From the NCBI GenBank assembly GCA_002840975.1, contig PHDN01000003.1:1-64000 (forward strand): DNA of 64,000 bases, written 5' to 3'. The DNA is from Bacteroidetes bacterium HGW-Bacteroidetes-16 (GTDB taxonomy: Bacteria; Bacteroidota; Bacteroidia; Bacteroidales; F082). This document shows, piece by piece, positions 46,961-56,158 of this stretch. The position numbers and the translations under genes are program-made. Positions within the stretch are counted from its first letter, which is position 1; the number at the start of each line of letters is the position of its first letter. The notes under the pieces were generated by a model, which did no database searches, had not been told where the DNA came from, and saw only the letters and a program-made list of their open reading frames with translations.

Positions 46961-47278
46961 ATGGCATTGCAATTAACCGACGCTACGTTCGAATCACTGG
47001 TGTTAAAATCTGATAAACCCGTAATTGTAGATTTTTGGGCAGTATGGTGTGGACCCTGCCGCATTGTTGGCCCCATTGTTGAAGAAATTGGAGAAGAATT
47101 TGTCGATAAGGCGGTTGTTGGTAAGCTCGATGTTGACCACAATCCCGAGGTGGCACGTCAATTCGGTATCCGGAACATTCCTACCATTCTGTTTTTTAAA
47201 AATGGTGAAGTGGTCGATAAGCAAGTGGGAGCCGTACCTAAACAGGTGCTTGTTTCTAAATTGGAATCATTGCTTTAA
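46961..47278 (+). CDS. trxA: Thioredoxin
   Basis: 105 aa, one thioredoxin fold with the active site WCGPC (C30, C33), the conserved Asp/Trp of VDFWAVW and cis-Pro in RNIPTILFF. It is a cytoplasmic disulfide reductant and a plausible partner of the Bcp peroxiredoxin and MsrA family. Own promoter; followed by a terminator. Confidence 0.97.
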   Translation: MALQLTDATFESLVLKSDKPVIVDFWAVWCGPCRIVGPIVEEIGEEFVDKAVVGKLDVDHNPEVARQFGIRNIPTILFFKNGEVVDKQVGAVPKQVLVSKLESLL

Positions 47279-47298
47279 TTCTCTTTAAATAACTGTTT

Positions 47299-47324
47299 AA
47301 AAGGCTGTTAATTGACAGCCTTTT
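47299..47324 (+). terminator. Terminator of trxA
   Basis: AAAAGGCTGT and ACAGCCTTTT pair perfectly over 10 bp with loop TAATTG, 20 nt after the trxA stop. Confidence 0.8.
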
Positions 47325-47346
47325 AATGTATCATCCCATTTGATTT

Positions 47347-48282
47347 TTGGAAACGCATATTCAACATACGAAAATTGAGGCCTTTAACTCATTGGAGTTA
47401 ATTGCCAGGCAAGCTGTAGAAGGTTTTATTACCGGCCTGCACAAGAGCCCGTTTCATGGATTTTCGGTCGAATTTGCCGAACATCGTCAATACAATGCGG
47501 GAGAATCAACCCGGTTTGTCGATTGGAAACTCTATGGCAAAACCGATAAACTCTATACAAAGCGATTCGAGGAGGAAACAAACCTGCGTTGTCAGCTGGT
47601 CATCGATCGTTCATCCTCAATGTATTTTCCTGTTTTAAATTCTCCCACACCCGAGCACCCCAACAAGATTTTGTTTTCGGTGTATGCCGCCGCCGCCCTG
47701 GCAACACTCATGAAAAAACAGCGCGATGCTTTTGGTCTGACTTGTTTCTCCGATCACATGGACACCCACACACAGGTCCGTTCGAGTATGGTGCATTACC
47801 AGTATCTATTGACCGAGCTTGAGAAGCTAATGCGTTTCGACCAACCAGAAAAAGGTGTTGCTACCGATATTGCGGGCTCGTTACATCATCTGGCCGAAAT
47901 GATTCATCAGCGCTCATTGGTCATTATCTTCAGTGATATGATGGATCAGACAGAAAACCAGGACATGAATTTTTCTGCACTTCAACACCTGAAACATGCC
48001 AAACATGAAGTCATTTTATTTCATGTAAAGGACAAGAACCTGGAGGAAAACCTGAACTTTGATAACCGTCCATACAGATTTGTTGATATGGAGACGGAAG
48101 AGGTGATCAAGCTAAATCCCATGGAGATCAAAGAAAACTACCAGAAGATGGCAAAGAATTCGCGCATTGAACTCGAACAACGCTGTGGCCGTTATGGCAT
48201 CGATTATGTAGAAGCAGATGTAAACCAAGGTTTTGAAGGTATTTTGCTGCCCTATTTTTTTAAGCGTCAAAAGCTATATTGA
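47347..48282 (+). CDS. DUF58 domain protein
   Basis: 311 aa. LHKSPFHGFSVEFAEHRQYNAGESTRFVDWKLYGKTDKLYTKRFEEE is the conserved DUF58 block, followed by a VWA-like fold with DRSSSM in place of the MIDAS start. Such proteins usually work with MoxR ATPases and BatA-like proteins; no moxR is adjacent here. The start is TTG: an in-frame TGA lies two codons upstream, no ATG precedes the conserved block, and the METHIQHTKIEAF opening fits the family. Confidence 0.87.
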   Translation: METHIQHTKIEAFNSLELIARQAVEGFITGLHKSPFHGFSVEFAEHRQYNAGESTRFVDWKLYGKTDKLYTKRFEEETNLRCQLVIDRSSSMYFPVLNSPTPEHPNKILFSVYAAAALATLMKKQRDAFGLTCFSDHMDTHTQVRSSMVHYQYLLTELEKLMRFDQPEKGVATDIAGSLHHLAEMIHQRSLVIIFSDMMDQTENQDMNFSALQHLKHAKHEVILFHVKDKNLEENLNFDNRPYRFVDMETEEVIKLNPMEIKENYQKMAKNSRIELEQRCGRYGIDYVEADVNQGFEGILLPYFFKRQKLY

Positions 48283-48360
48283 TGAAATCCATTGTGCTGC
48301 GGCTTTAGCCGAATACATTAATGTTCCCATGATCTCATTACATCCCCACTTCAATTTTCA

Positions 48361-50511
48361 TCACAGTTTAATCTTTACCTCTGCTTTTACCTCAGTTTTG
48401 TATCGTCCAATAATTTCATCTGCTCCCGAACTGATGGTGGTTTTGTTGAAATAGGTGGTTCTGGCAAACCGCAACCAAAAATTGATCCTTTCTGTCAGTT
48501 TCCATTTCGCCATCAGGTAGATGCGCTGCCCGTCCCCAAAAAAGGAGGGGATGCTAAATGCGTAGAGCACATCGTTTTCATAGGTGTAGATGCGCGAATC
48601 GTAGCCATCGGTGCCAAACAAAGCATACCGAAAAGTAAACTCTACAGGAAATTTTTCGGGGCGGAACAAAATATCCTGAAACAGCATATATCCATTTTCC
48701 GAAGGACTGTTTTCCTTTTCAAAAAATACCACATCCAGTCGGTTTTTGAAGGTGACCGAAGGCCAAACCTCATAGGAGATAAAAAACCTGAAATCATTTC
48801 TTCTTACACGTGCAAGCGTCTTTGTATAGTCATATGGAAACTGAAAATTTTCCTGCTTGTCTTTAAAGCGCATTTTGAAATATGCATTGTACTTTTGGGC
48901 TGGTGAAAAAGTTAGCTGCATCAGGTAATCATGCCCTGAAGAAGGGCCATCCACCCGGTATTTGATCCATGGAAACTGAAAATGGTCGATATACCCCGTC
49001 AGGTTGAGCGATTTTGAAATTAAGGCTTTAAACCCAATGTAGAAGCCCTGTTCGTTGACGAGTGAACTACTTTCGTAGAATGGATTTGAGTACAGATTTT
49101 GATAGTCGATTCCGTAATTATGGTACAACATGGTGACAATCAACCGGTCAGAAAGAAGGGTGTTTACACCTGCCAATCCTGCTTTTCCACCATTCGATGA
49201 CATGGAGAACTCACCAAAAACATTGAATTTGTTGAGGTTGAAGCTTGCATCAACACCATAATTGGTCAGTGAATTGCCAGTGAAATTAAAGGTTTTGTAG
49301 ACTTCGGTGGCCGGGGCAATGGCCGTCCCCATATTGGTTTGATACGAAGTCAGGCCGATTTGTACAATACTGCTCTGATAGCTTGCATGTGCCCCATAAG
49401 CCGTTATTTTTAACGATCGTTTATCGATTAATTCGTTGATGGTGCGGTGCAATCCCGTTTCGATGATGGAAGTAACGCCCTCATCCTGATCCGCCACATC
49501 GCGCTCGATGTTGCTGTCGACTTTGTTTGATGAATAAAAGGTGGTAAAAAGGATATTTTTATACCCAAGTGTGATGGCCGCCCCCCGAAAAAACCGGTTC
49601 TCGTTGGAGGAGCTGTTGGCACGGATGCCCCGTCCGTATTTCTTTAGCTGGACACCATCGGCGGATTTCCCAAACGAAAGGCCGCTCCAGAGCGTAAGCC
49701 CCTGACCGAATTCGAGGTGATAGTCACCAAGGGCCACTTGTTTAATCAATCCGGGTGTTTCTGCATACATAAAGGCGCTGATAAAGTCGAAACCCGGAGT
49801 GATTTTATCTCCAATCAATCGCTTTAGTGTGTCGGGAAGTTGTCCTTTCGACATCAGTTCTCCGGGGTCCTTGTCGAGTGTAAAACCAAATCTGATCTGG
49901 TTCTTGAAATTAAAGGCATAACGGGCAAAATATTTTTGAGGCGATCCCAAATAGGTGGATCCCGGATAGTCGATCGCTGAATCGATGGGGATTTTATAAC
50001 CGGCCCGTTGTTCCAATACCTGTTCGTATCGCATCAAAAGTTGATGGCTCCCAAATCGAAAAGTGTTTTTTAAGTCGGGCAATTTTTTGGCTTCCGATGG
50101 GCCAACCACCACAAAAGGCAGCATGTTATTAATGGTTTCTTCGTCGAATCCCGGTATGTTTTGCAACTCATAAATACTGACCAGCGGACCAAATTCCCTG
50201 ATGGTTAACCTCAGGTTGTTCAACTGGATGTCGTTTATCAGGTAAAGTGTGCGAAGTTCCTGTATCTCGTTGCCATTGAGGTTGATGGGGTTTTGAGCGT
50301 AATACAAGTAATCTTCAAGCAAGTCGCTGTAGTCGAGCTCTAAATCCGACTTTTCGGCCAGGTTTTCGAGCTGGTCGGTAATAAATTCGATGTTCACCAC
50401 ATTGGAAGTGTCGGGTTGTTGAGCTGTACTTTGTTGTGAAATGACCAGTGTCAGCGGGATCAGCAAAATCCAAAGTGGAAAACCACGGAGATATGTTAGA
50501 TTTTGTTTCAT
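48361..50511 (-). CDS. Helix-hairpin-helix outer-membrane beta-barrel protein
   Basis: 716 aa with a signal peptide (about 1-31). Residues about 65-135 contain two helix-hairpin-helix-like units (NPINLNGNEIQELRTLYLI, VSIYELQNIPGFDEETI), a ComEA-like segment. Residues from about 150 to the end alternate polar and aromatic residues as in a large outer-membrane beta-barrel. Proteins of this layout occur in Bacteroidota without a proven function; DNA or peptide contact is only a guess. It is 3 nt downstream of the next gene and co-transcribed with it. Confidence 0.7.
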   Translation of the reverse strand: MKQNLTYLRGFPLWILLIPLTLVISQQSTAQQPDTSNVVNIEFITDQLENLAEKSDLELDYSDLLEDYLYYAQNPINLNGNEIQELRTLYLINDIQLNNLRLTIREFGPLVSIYELQNIPGFDEETINNMLPFVVVGPSEAKKLPDLKNTFRFGSHQLLMRYEQVLEQRAGYKIPIDSAIDYPGSTYLGSPQKYFARYAFNFKNQIRFGFTLDKDPGELMSKGQLPDTLKRLIGDKITPGFDFISAFMYAETPGLIKQVALGDYHLEFGQGLTLWSGLSFGKSADGVQLKKYGRGIRANSSSNENRFFRGAAITLGYKNILFTTFYSSNKVDSNIERDVADQDEGVTSIIETGLHRTINELIDKRSLKITAYGAHASYQSSIVQIGLTSYQTNMGTAIAPATEVYKTFNFTGNSLTNYGVDASFNLNKFNVFGEFSMSSNGGKAGLAGVNTLLSDRLIVTMLYHNYGIDYQNLYSNPFYESSSLVNEQGFYIGFKALISKSLNLTGYIDHFQFPWIKYRVDGPSSGHDYLMQLTFSPAQKYNAYFKMRFKDKQENFQFPYDYTKTLARVRRNDFRFFISYEVWPSVTFKNRLDVVFFEKENSPSENGYMLFQDILFRPEKFPVEFTFRYALFGTDGYDSRIYTYENDVLYAFSIPSFFGDGQRIYLMAKWKLTERINFWLRFARTTYFNKTTISSGADEIIGRYKTEVKAEVKIKL

Positions 50512-50514
50512 GGA

Positions 50515-51345
50515 TTAAAACTGAAATAGTAAGGAAGCCTGTGGCGAAAATCCAAGTGATTCGTGCATGGTGGCTGCAATGTCGAAGACAAAAGACTTTG
50601 ACTTAAATCCAAATCCGAGGGTGAATATTTCAATTTTAGTACTGGTTCCGGCCCGGAAAAAAAACCGGTCCCTGATGGCATATTCCATCCCTCCGCTGGC
50701 TATAACAGGCTTGACCGAGGTGTTTTTTTCTACTTCGGCTGTTGCCACAAATTGAGGCGATAGTTTCCACTTGATCCCAAAACGATAGATGGCCTGGATT
50801 TTTTCGCTGTCGTAATCAGCCAGTTTTACCCGAATGGGATTAAACACCCATACGCCGATGGTAAGCTGTTCATTCACATCGCTTTGAACTCCGAGTTCGA
50901 ACGTTACATTACCTTTTTTGCCGTACTGATCACCCAGGGTGGTTTGCAGATAGTCAAGCTGCAAGCCTATCCGAAGATAGTCGGCAAAACTACGGGCGTA
51001 AACCAGTCCAACCTTCTGCTCATTGTAGAGATTGAATCCGTGATGTTGGTACGATAGGCCCAAAACACCCATCCTGGTAGGCAGAATTAAACCAACACTT
51101 TTGGAACTGAGTTCTTTGAGCGAGAACCTGTTTTCGTAGGAAATCCCGACAGAAATCCGGTCGAAGAGTGCAATGCCGGCCTGGTTGTTCAAAAGGCCCC
51201 AAAAATCGTTCATGGCAACAGAGGTTCGTCCCATTCCCGCCTGACGGGCACCAACTGCCTTCAGGTCACCAGTGGCATAGAGTTTTAGGTGAAAAATGAA
51301 CAGAAGCAGGATGATGTAAAGCCATTTTTGAGTATCGTATTTCAT
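50515..51345 (-). CDS. PorV/PorQ-like outer-membrane beta-barrel protein
   Basis: 276 aa with a signal peptide ending near YATG. GARQAGMGRTSVAMNDFWGLLNNQAGIA resembles the N-terminal hatch of FadL/PorV-type barrels, and the rest is a predicted 14-stranded barrel ending SPQASLLFQF with C-terminal Phe. It may be a channel or a type IX accessory protein. It forms an operon with the HhH barrel protein. Confidence 0.7.
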   Translation of the reverse strand: MKYDTQKWLYIILLLFIFHLKLYATGDLKAVGARQAGMGRTSVAMNDFWGLLNNQAGIALFDRISVGISYENRFSLKELSSKSVGLILPTRMGVLGLSYQHHGFNLYNEQKVGLVYARSFADYLRIGLQLDYLQTTLGDQYGKKGNVTFELGVQSDVNEQLTIGVWVFNPIRVKLADYDSEKIQAIYRFGIKWKLSPQFVATAEVEKNTSVKPVIASGGMEYAIRDRFFFRAGTSTKIEIFTLGFGFKSKSFVFDIAATMHESLGFSPQASLLFQF

Positions 51346-51434
51346 AGGTCAATATTTTGGAGAAAAAATTGGGAAGCAATTTTTCTTTTTACTTTAGCAC
51401 CTTAAAAGTACAAAAAATTCTATATCCGAAAAAT

Positions 51435-52106
51435 ATGAAGGAACAAATTATACATTTTCTTTCCGAATTGAAAGAAAATAACAACAGAGACTGGTTTTTG
51501 GGCCATAAAACTGCGTACGATAAGGTAAGAGCTGAGTTTTTGTTGACTGTCGATCAGTTGATTTTGTTGTTGGCGAAATCAAATCCTGCCTATGCTCAAT
51601 TGAAAGCCAAAGACACGGTTTTTCGCATCAACCGCGACATTCGTTTTAGTAAAGATAAGTCGCCTTACAAAACACAGTTTGGCGCTTACCTGGCTGCCGG
51701 AGGAAGGAAATCTCCTCTGGGAGGTCATTATTTACATGTGGAACCCGGGAATTGTTTTCTGGCTGGAGGAGTGTATTGCCCCACACCCGAAAACCTAAAA
51801 GCCTTGCGCTCGGAAATTTACTTCAATCTGCCTGGGTTTGAGCAGATTGTAAAGACTCCGGATTTTATACAACTTTTCGGGGAAATACAAGGCGACAAGC
51901 TAAAGAAGCCCCCGGTGGGTTTTCCAAAGGATTTTGAGGGAATCGACTACCTGAAATTTAAAGATTATACGCTTATACATCGCATTCAGGAGGAAGAATT
52001 TTATGCTCCTGATTTTCTTGAGAAAGCCGTTGTTGTGTTTGAGGCCATGAATCCATTCAACCAATTTCTAAATCAGGGGATGGCCAACAAACCTGATGCG
52101 CTATAA
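51435..52106 (+). CDS. DUF2461 family protein
   Basis: 223 aa. FLSELKENNNRDWFLGHKTAYDKVRAEF, FRINRDIRFSKDKSPYKTQFGAYLAAGGRK and GHYLHVEPGNCFLAGGVY are the conserved DUF2461 blocks. The family function is unknown. ATG 51435 (MKEQIIHFL) is the family start; a TTG 78 nt upstream would add an unsupported prefix across a TACTTTAG promoter-like box. Converges with the next gene with a 6-bp overlap. Confidence 0.88.
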   Translation: MKEQIIHFLSELKENNNRDWFLGHKTAYDKVRAEFLLTVDQLILLLAKSNPAYAQLKAKDTVFRINRDIRFSKDKSPYKTQFGAYLAAGGRKSPLGGHYLHVEPGNCFLAGGVYCPTPENLKALRSEIYFNLPGFEQIVKTPDFIQLFGEIQGDKLKKPPVGFPKDFEGIDYLKFKDYTLIHRIQEEEFYAPDFLEKAVVVFEAMNPFNQFLNQGMANKPDAL

Positions 52107-53219
52107 AACAGGATGTACCAGTCTGTATACCGGTGAAGTTGGTTTTATAAGCAGATCAACCTGTTTGAATTCCAGAAAAATATGGGTGGCCCCAAAACTA
52201 TAGGGGGCTATTTCGTAGCTGTTGTACACAAATCCAATTCCATTACCATTGATGTAGAGGTTGTGATTTGGCAGGATGCGGTCGACGAAGAAGCCTGCTT
52301 TTTTAAGCAAGGTGTCGTCAGGGATTTCGAAGTCGTTTCTGAGCTCTTTTGTCAACAATTGAGAAAGCAGGGTGTCGGCACCTTCCATAAACACATCCTG
52401 ATAAGTGATGGGCGTTCCATCCTTCAGGTTGACTATCCGGTACGAAGTATTGCTCATGCCATGGGCGCCTCCGGTATAGGCATAACGCTCAAATTCGAGG
52501 CATAACACATTGTTTGAATTGTAGGTAACCCCCATGCCGATTTGTTTTTCCCAGCTAAATGAGTGCCCGCCTGTTTCAAGCCATTGGGCATTTTGTTCAC
52601 GGTAGTTTTTGTAAAATTCCTTTTCAAAGGCCATCAGCATGGAGTCGGGTACCGAAGGGACCAAACCCTCACCAAAAAAGGAAGATTTTATGGTTTTTAG
52701 TACCGAATCGGCAACTGTTGGGTAGGCGTACCCCGTTTTGGGATAAATCAAAGTGAGTTCGATATGGGCAGTGGGTGAATTTTTATCCTTCGGATCGAGC
52801 ATGGTTTCTGAGTGAAGAAAACTCACATCAAAAGCCATGCTTCCTTGCGGATACTTTGCTTTTAGGACAAAACCGATCGACTGCTCTTCGGAATTTGTCC
52901 AAACACCTGAAAACTGTTCTGAAGTTAAAATACTATTAAACGCGGTTGTTTTTCGGCCAAATTCTTTTAAATAGGTCGAGTCATTTTTTGCCTGCCCTGA
53001 AAGTGTCAATGTTTCAATCAGCTTTTTGCCGCTGGTTTCATATTGAAAATTTCCGGAAACCTGATTAAAACTGCGAATCAGATTAACAGATAAGGTCAAT
53101 TGATCACCAATTGAGCCTTCATACCGGCCGTAAAAGAGCTGGGGTGAATGTTGTACCTGTGCCTGTAAGGAGACGCTAAACAGGAAAGCAATGAATCCGA
53201 ATAATATTCTGTTGTTCAT
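52101..53219 (-). CDS. Exported DUF3298-domain protein
   Basis: 372 aa from ATG 53219 with a signal peptide (MNNRILFGFIAFLFSVSLQAQ). Residues about 150-365 match the DUF4163/DUF3298 pair seen in RsiV-like proteins, including YAYTGGAHGMSNTSY and LKDGTPITYQDVF. It is periplasmic or surface-exposed; no sigma factor gene is adjacent, so an anti-sigma role is not supported here. A GTG at 53225 is an alternative start. Confidence 0.85.
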   Translation of the reverse strand: MNNRILFGFIAFLFSVSLQAQVQHSPQLFYGRYEGSIGDQLTLSVNLIRSFNQVSGNFQYETSGKKLIETLTLSGQAKNDSTYLKEFGRKTTAFNSILTSEQFSGVWTNSEEQSIGFVLKAKYPQGSMAFDVSFLHSETMLDPKDKNSPTAHIELTLIYPKTGYAYPTVADSVLKTIKSSFFGEGLVPSVPDSMLMAFEKEFYKNYREQNAQWLETGGHSFSWEKQIGMGVTYNSNNVLCLEFERYAYTGGAHGMSNTSYRIVNLKDGTPITYQDVFMEGADTLLSQLLTKELRNDFEIPDDTLLKKAGFFVDRILPNHNLYINGNGIGFVYNSYEIAPYSFGATHIFLEFKQVDLLIKPTSPVYRLVHPVL

Positions 53220-53337
53220 GATCACAATGGTTTTGCATGATGATGGTATTCCTCGGCAAATTTATGGATTATTAGTGAAAAGGATTCGTCACTTTGCCAA
53301 ATCCGAAATTAAAAAGGGATACACAGATCAATTGTAC

Positions 53338-53345
53338 TATTTTTG
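53338..53345 (+). promoter_or_regulatory. -7 box of the YigZ-family gene
   Basis: TATTTTTG, exact TAnnTTTG, 17 nt before ATG 53363. It excludes an upstream start at 53294. Confidence 0.6.
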
Positions 53346-53362
53346 TTTTTTTGAGAATCATT

Positions 53363-53968
53363 ATGTGCAATACCGATCAGTATTTAACAATCAGGGAGCA
53401 GGGGCAGGGCCTATATAAAGAAAAGGGGAGTAAATTTATTTCTATCGCAGTTCATGTTGAGTCGGAGGAAGAGGTGAAAGCAAGCCTGTTGAACATTAAA
53501 AAGCAATACCACGATGCGCGTCACCATTGTTATGCCTATCGTTTGGGCGTTACGGAAGAACTTGTTCGGAGCAATGATGATGGAGAACCATCGGGAACTG
53601 CGGGCAAGCCCATCTTAAACCAAATCTATTCTTATGAAATGTATCATGCTTTGGTAGTTGTGGTCAGGTATTTTGGCGGGACCAAATTAGGAGTAAGTGG
53701 TTTGGTAACCGCCTACAAAACTGCAGCCCGCGAAGCCCTGGAAAGTGCTGGAAAAGAGGTTAAATATTTAACTGTCAGATTTCAGCTTATAATGGATTAT
53801 CCGATGGTGGATCAGGTAATGCGTTTGATAAAGGAGGAGAATTTAATTGTGGTAAAACAAGAATTTGAAATGAGATGTAAATTTATTATTGAAGTTCGTG
53901 CGGGACAAAAAAATTTTGTACTTTCACGCATTGCGTTATGGCATGACGTTGAGCTAAAAGAATTGTAA
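53363..53968 (+). CDS. YigZ/IMPACT family protein
   Basis: 201 aa. The IMPACT N-domain is clear: KEKGSKFISIAVHVESEEE, DARHHCYAYRLG, SNDDGEPSGTAGKPIL and VVVVRYFGGTKLGVSGLVTAYK. A C-terminal DUF1949-like domain follows (about 135-200). The family is linked to translation regulation in eukaryotes; its bacterial role is not settled. Confidence 0.93.
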   Translation: MCNTDQYLTIREQGQGLYKEKGSKFISIAVHVESEEEVKASLLNIKKQYHDARHHCYAYRLGVTEELVRSNDDGEPSGTAGKPILNQIYSYEMYHALVVVVRYFGGTKLGVSGLVTAYKTAAREALESAGKEVKYLTVRFQLIMDYPMVDQVMRLIKEENLIVVKQEFEMRCKFIIEVRAGQKNFVLSRIALWHDVELKEL

Positions 53969-54168
53969 ATCAATAACATAACATTTTTTACCAAATACTG
54001 ATCGTTATACAACAATAAAACTAAATTGTCAATACATCTACCTGTTTTTTTTTCACTTTTTTTAGCACATTTTTGTTAATTCAATTGAGGGACGTTCCAC
54101 CTGTAATTGGTTACTTGGTATGTAAGGTTTTAGGAGAAATTGTATTGGTAAAAGGATACTTATTGTAA

Positions 54169-54176
54169 TAGTTTTG
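54169..54176 (+). promoter_or_regulatory. dnaA promoter (-33/-7) abutting the start codon
   Basis: TAGTTTTG is an exact TAnnTTTG match, and TTG at 54145-54147 lies 21 nt upstream. The -7 box ends only 4 nt before the dnaA ATG, so transcription from it would start at or inside the first codons and give a leaderless message. Confidence 0.6.
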
Positions 54177-54180
54177 CGAA

Positions 54181-55620
54181 ATGATGAAAAGAAAAGCTGA
54201 TGAATTGTGGTCTCGTTGTTTGTCCGTGATCAAAGACAATGTTCCGGTACAGAATTTTAAAACTTGGTTTGAGCCTATCGTTCCGATAAAGCTTGAAAAC
54301 GACATTTTGACCATTCAGGTTCCGAGCCAGTTTTTTTATGAATGGCTCGAAGAGCACTATATTGTTTTGATCAGAAAAACCATCAGAAAGGAACTTGGCC
54401 CTTCAGGAAGGTTGGAGTATAGTGTCATCATGGATAGCAACTACGATAATTCAATTCCATATTCAGTGAATTACCCTACCACAAATAGAAAAGATACCAT
54501 TAATAAATCTATGTCGATGCCACTTGATTTAAATAAAGGGAAGTCGCGTGATATTCCAAATCCATTTATCATCCCCGGCCTCAAGAAAATTAAAGTTGAT
54601 TCACAACTTGTTGATAGTTTGTCATTTGAAAACTATATCGAAGGTGATTGCAACCGTCTTGCCCGTTCCGCCGGATGGGCCATCGCCGAAAATCCGGGCA
54701 AAACTGCGTTTAACCCATTGCTGATTTATAGCCAGGTGGGTCTTGGTAAAACGCATCTCGCACACGCCATTGGTCTTCAGGTAAAGCAAAACGACCCCAA
54801 TAAAATTGTATTGTATGTCAAAACCGATCAGTTCATTAACCAGTTTATTGATTCGGTCAGAAACAACAATCAAAACGATTTTGTACATTTTTATCAAATG
54901 ATTGACGTGCTGATTATGGATGATATTGAGTTTTTGGCCAACAAGGAAAAAACCCAGGATGTATTCTTTCATATTTTTAACCACCTGCATCAAAACAATA
55001 AACAACTTGTTTTAACTTGTGACAAACCCCCTGTTGAACTAAAAGGTTTGGAACCCAGGTTGCTTTCGAGATTTAAATGGGGACTGGCCGCCGATTTGCA
55101 GATGCCCGACCTCGAGACACGCATTGCGATTTTACAAAAGAAACTTTATAAGGATGGAATTCAGATGCCTTATGAGGTGATCGAATATATCGCTTATAGC
55201 ATTACTACCAGCATTCGCGAAATGGAAGGAGCGCTCATTTCCATACTGGCTCAATCAACTCTAAATAAAAAGGCCATTACCCTTGAACTGGCCAAACAGA
55301 TGATTGATACATTTGTTAAAAGTGCCAACCGGGAGATCTCAATCGATTTTATTCAGAAGGTGGTTTGCGATTATTTTAGTATCGCGCTGGAAACCATCAA
55401 TTCAAAAACGCGGAAAAGGGAAATAGTACAGGCCAGGCAATTGGCAATGTATTTTTCGAAAAAACATACCAAAAATTCATTGGCCACCATTGGGTTGCAC
55501 TGTGGCAATAAGGACCACGCCACTGTATTGCACGCATGCCGTACCGTACATAACCTTACAGAAACAGATAAACAATTCAGGGTTTACGTGGATGATATCG
55601 ACAAGAAATTGAAATTGTAG
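54181..55620 (+). CDS. dnaA: Chromosomal replication initiator protein DnaA
   Basis: 479 aa. Domain I (LWSRCLSVIKDNVPVQNFKTWFEPI), a variable linker, the AAA+ domain with Walker A SQVGLGKTHLAHAIG and Walker B MDDIEFLANKEKTQ, and the C-terminal helix-turn-helix CGNKDHATVLHACRTV, which binds DnaA boxes. It opens oriC. The 212-bp region upstream has no clear cluster of TTATNCACA boxes, so oriC may lie elsewhere. Confidence 0.97.
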   Translation: MMKRKADELWSRCLSVIKDNVPVQNFKTWFEPIVPIKLENDILTIQVPSQFFYEWLEEHYIVLIRKTIRKELGPSGRLEYSVIMDSNYDNSIPYSVNYPTTNRKDTINKSMSMPLDLNKGKSRDIPNPFIIPGLKKIKVDSQLVDSLSFENYIEGDCNRLARSAGWAIAENPGKTAFNPLLIYSQVGLGKTHLAHAIGLQVKQNDPNKIVLYVKTDQFINQFIDSVRNNNQNDFVHFYQMIDVLIMDDIEFLANKEKTQDVFFHIFNHLHQNNKQLVLTCDKPPVELKGLEPRLLSRFKWGLAADLQMPDLETRIAILQKKLYKDGIQMPYEVIEYIAYSITTSIREMEGALISILAQSTLNKKAITLELAKQMIDTFVKSANREISIDFIQKVVCDYFSIALETINSKTRKREIVQARQLAMYFSKKHTKNSLATIGLHCGNKDHATVLHACRTVHNLTETDKQFRVYVDDIDKKLKL

Positions 55621-55704
55621 TAATATTCTTTTGTCAGAACCCTGTGCTTGAAAAATCTGATCGAATGTAGTACCTTTACGCGACTTCAATTTAAATGCGA
55701 GACC

Positions 55705-56157
55705 ATGAATATTTTGTTTGTATCCACGGGTAACCTTTGCCGCTCACCCCTCGCCGAGGCGATACTTAAAAAGAAATTTGCCGATCACAGGATCAATGGG
55801 GAAGTCGATTCAGCCGGGTTTGAGTCGTTTAACATAAATGAACCTCCTCACACCAAAACCATTGAAATAGGGAAGCGACATGGTATTGAAGTTACCGGGA
55901 AAGCACGGTTGTTTGTAAAAGACGATTTCATCCGCTTCGACAGAATATATGTGATGGATGTCCTCAGCTATGATGAAGTGATGGACTTGACACGTTCGGA
56001 TAAAAAGCAGAAAAAGGTTGATTATCTGATGAATGTCATTAATCCGGGTAAAAATGAGATCATTGAAGATCCAGTAGATAGTGGAAGGGGTGATTGTGAA
56101 GCAATTTTTGATTTATTTGATATAATTTCTGATAAGCTGATCGAAGAATTGAAATAG
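55705..56157 (+). CDS. Low-molecular-weight tyrosine phosphatase homologue, nucleophile Cys replaced by Ser
   Basis: 150 aa from ATG 55705 (MNILFV). The P-loop reads VSTGNLCRSPLAEA, whereas active LMW-PTPs have VCxGNxCRSP; the nucleophile position is S7 (codon TCC), while R13 and the second Cys C12 remain. The general-acid D122 in EDPVDSG and the rest of the fold are intact. It is therefore probably inactive as a Cys-dependent phosphatase or works as a phospho-binding protein. It ends 1 nt before the GTG of the next gene. Confidence 0.85.
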   Translation: MNILFVSTGNLCRSPLAEAILKKKFADHRINGEVDSAGFESFNINEPPHTKTIEIGKRHGIEVTGKARLFVKDDFIRFDRIYVMDVLSYDEVMDLTRSDKKQKKVDYLMNVINPGKNEIIEDPVDSGRGDCEAIFDLFDIISDKLIEELK

Positions 56158-56158
56158 C

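Noticed and set aside
53969-54180. oriC next to dnaA
   Set aside because: No convincing cluster of TTATNCACA boxes and no GATC or AT-rich unwinding pattern beyond general AT richness.
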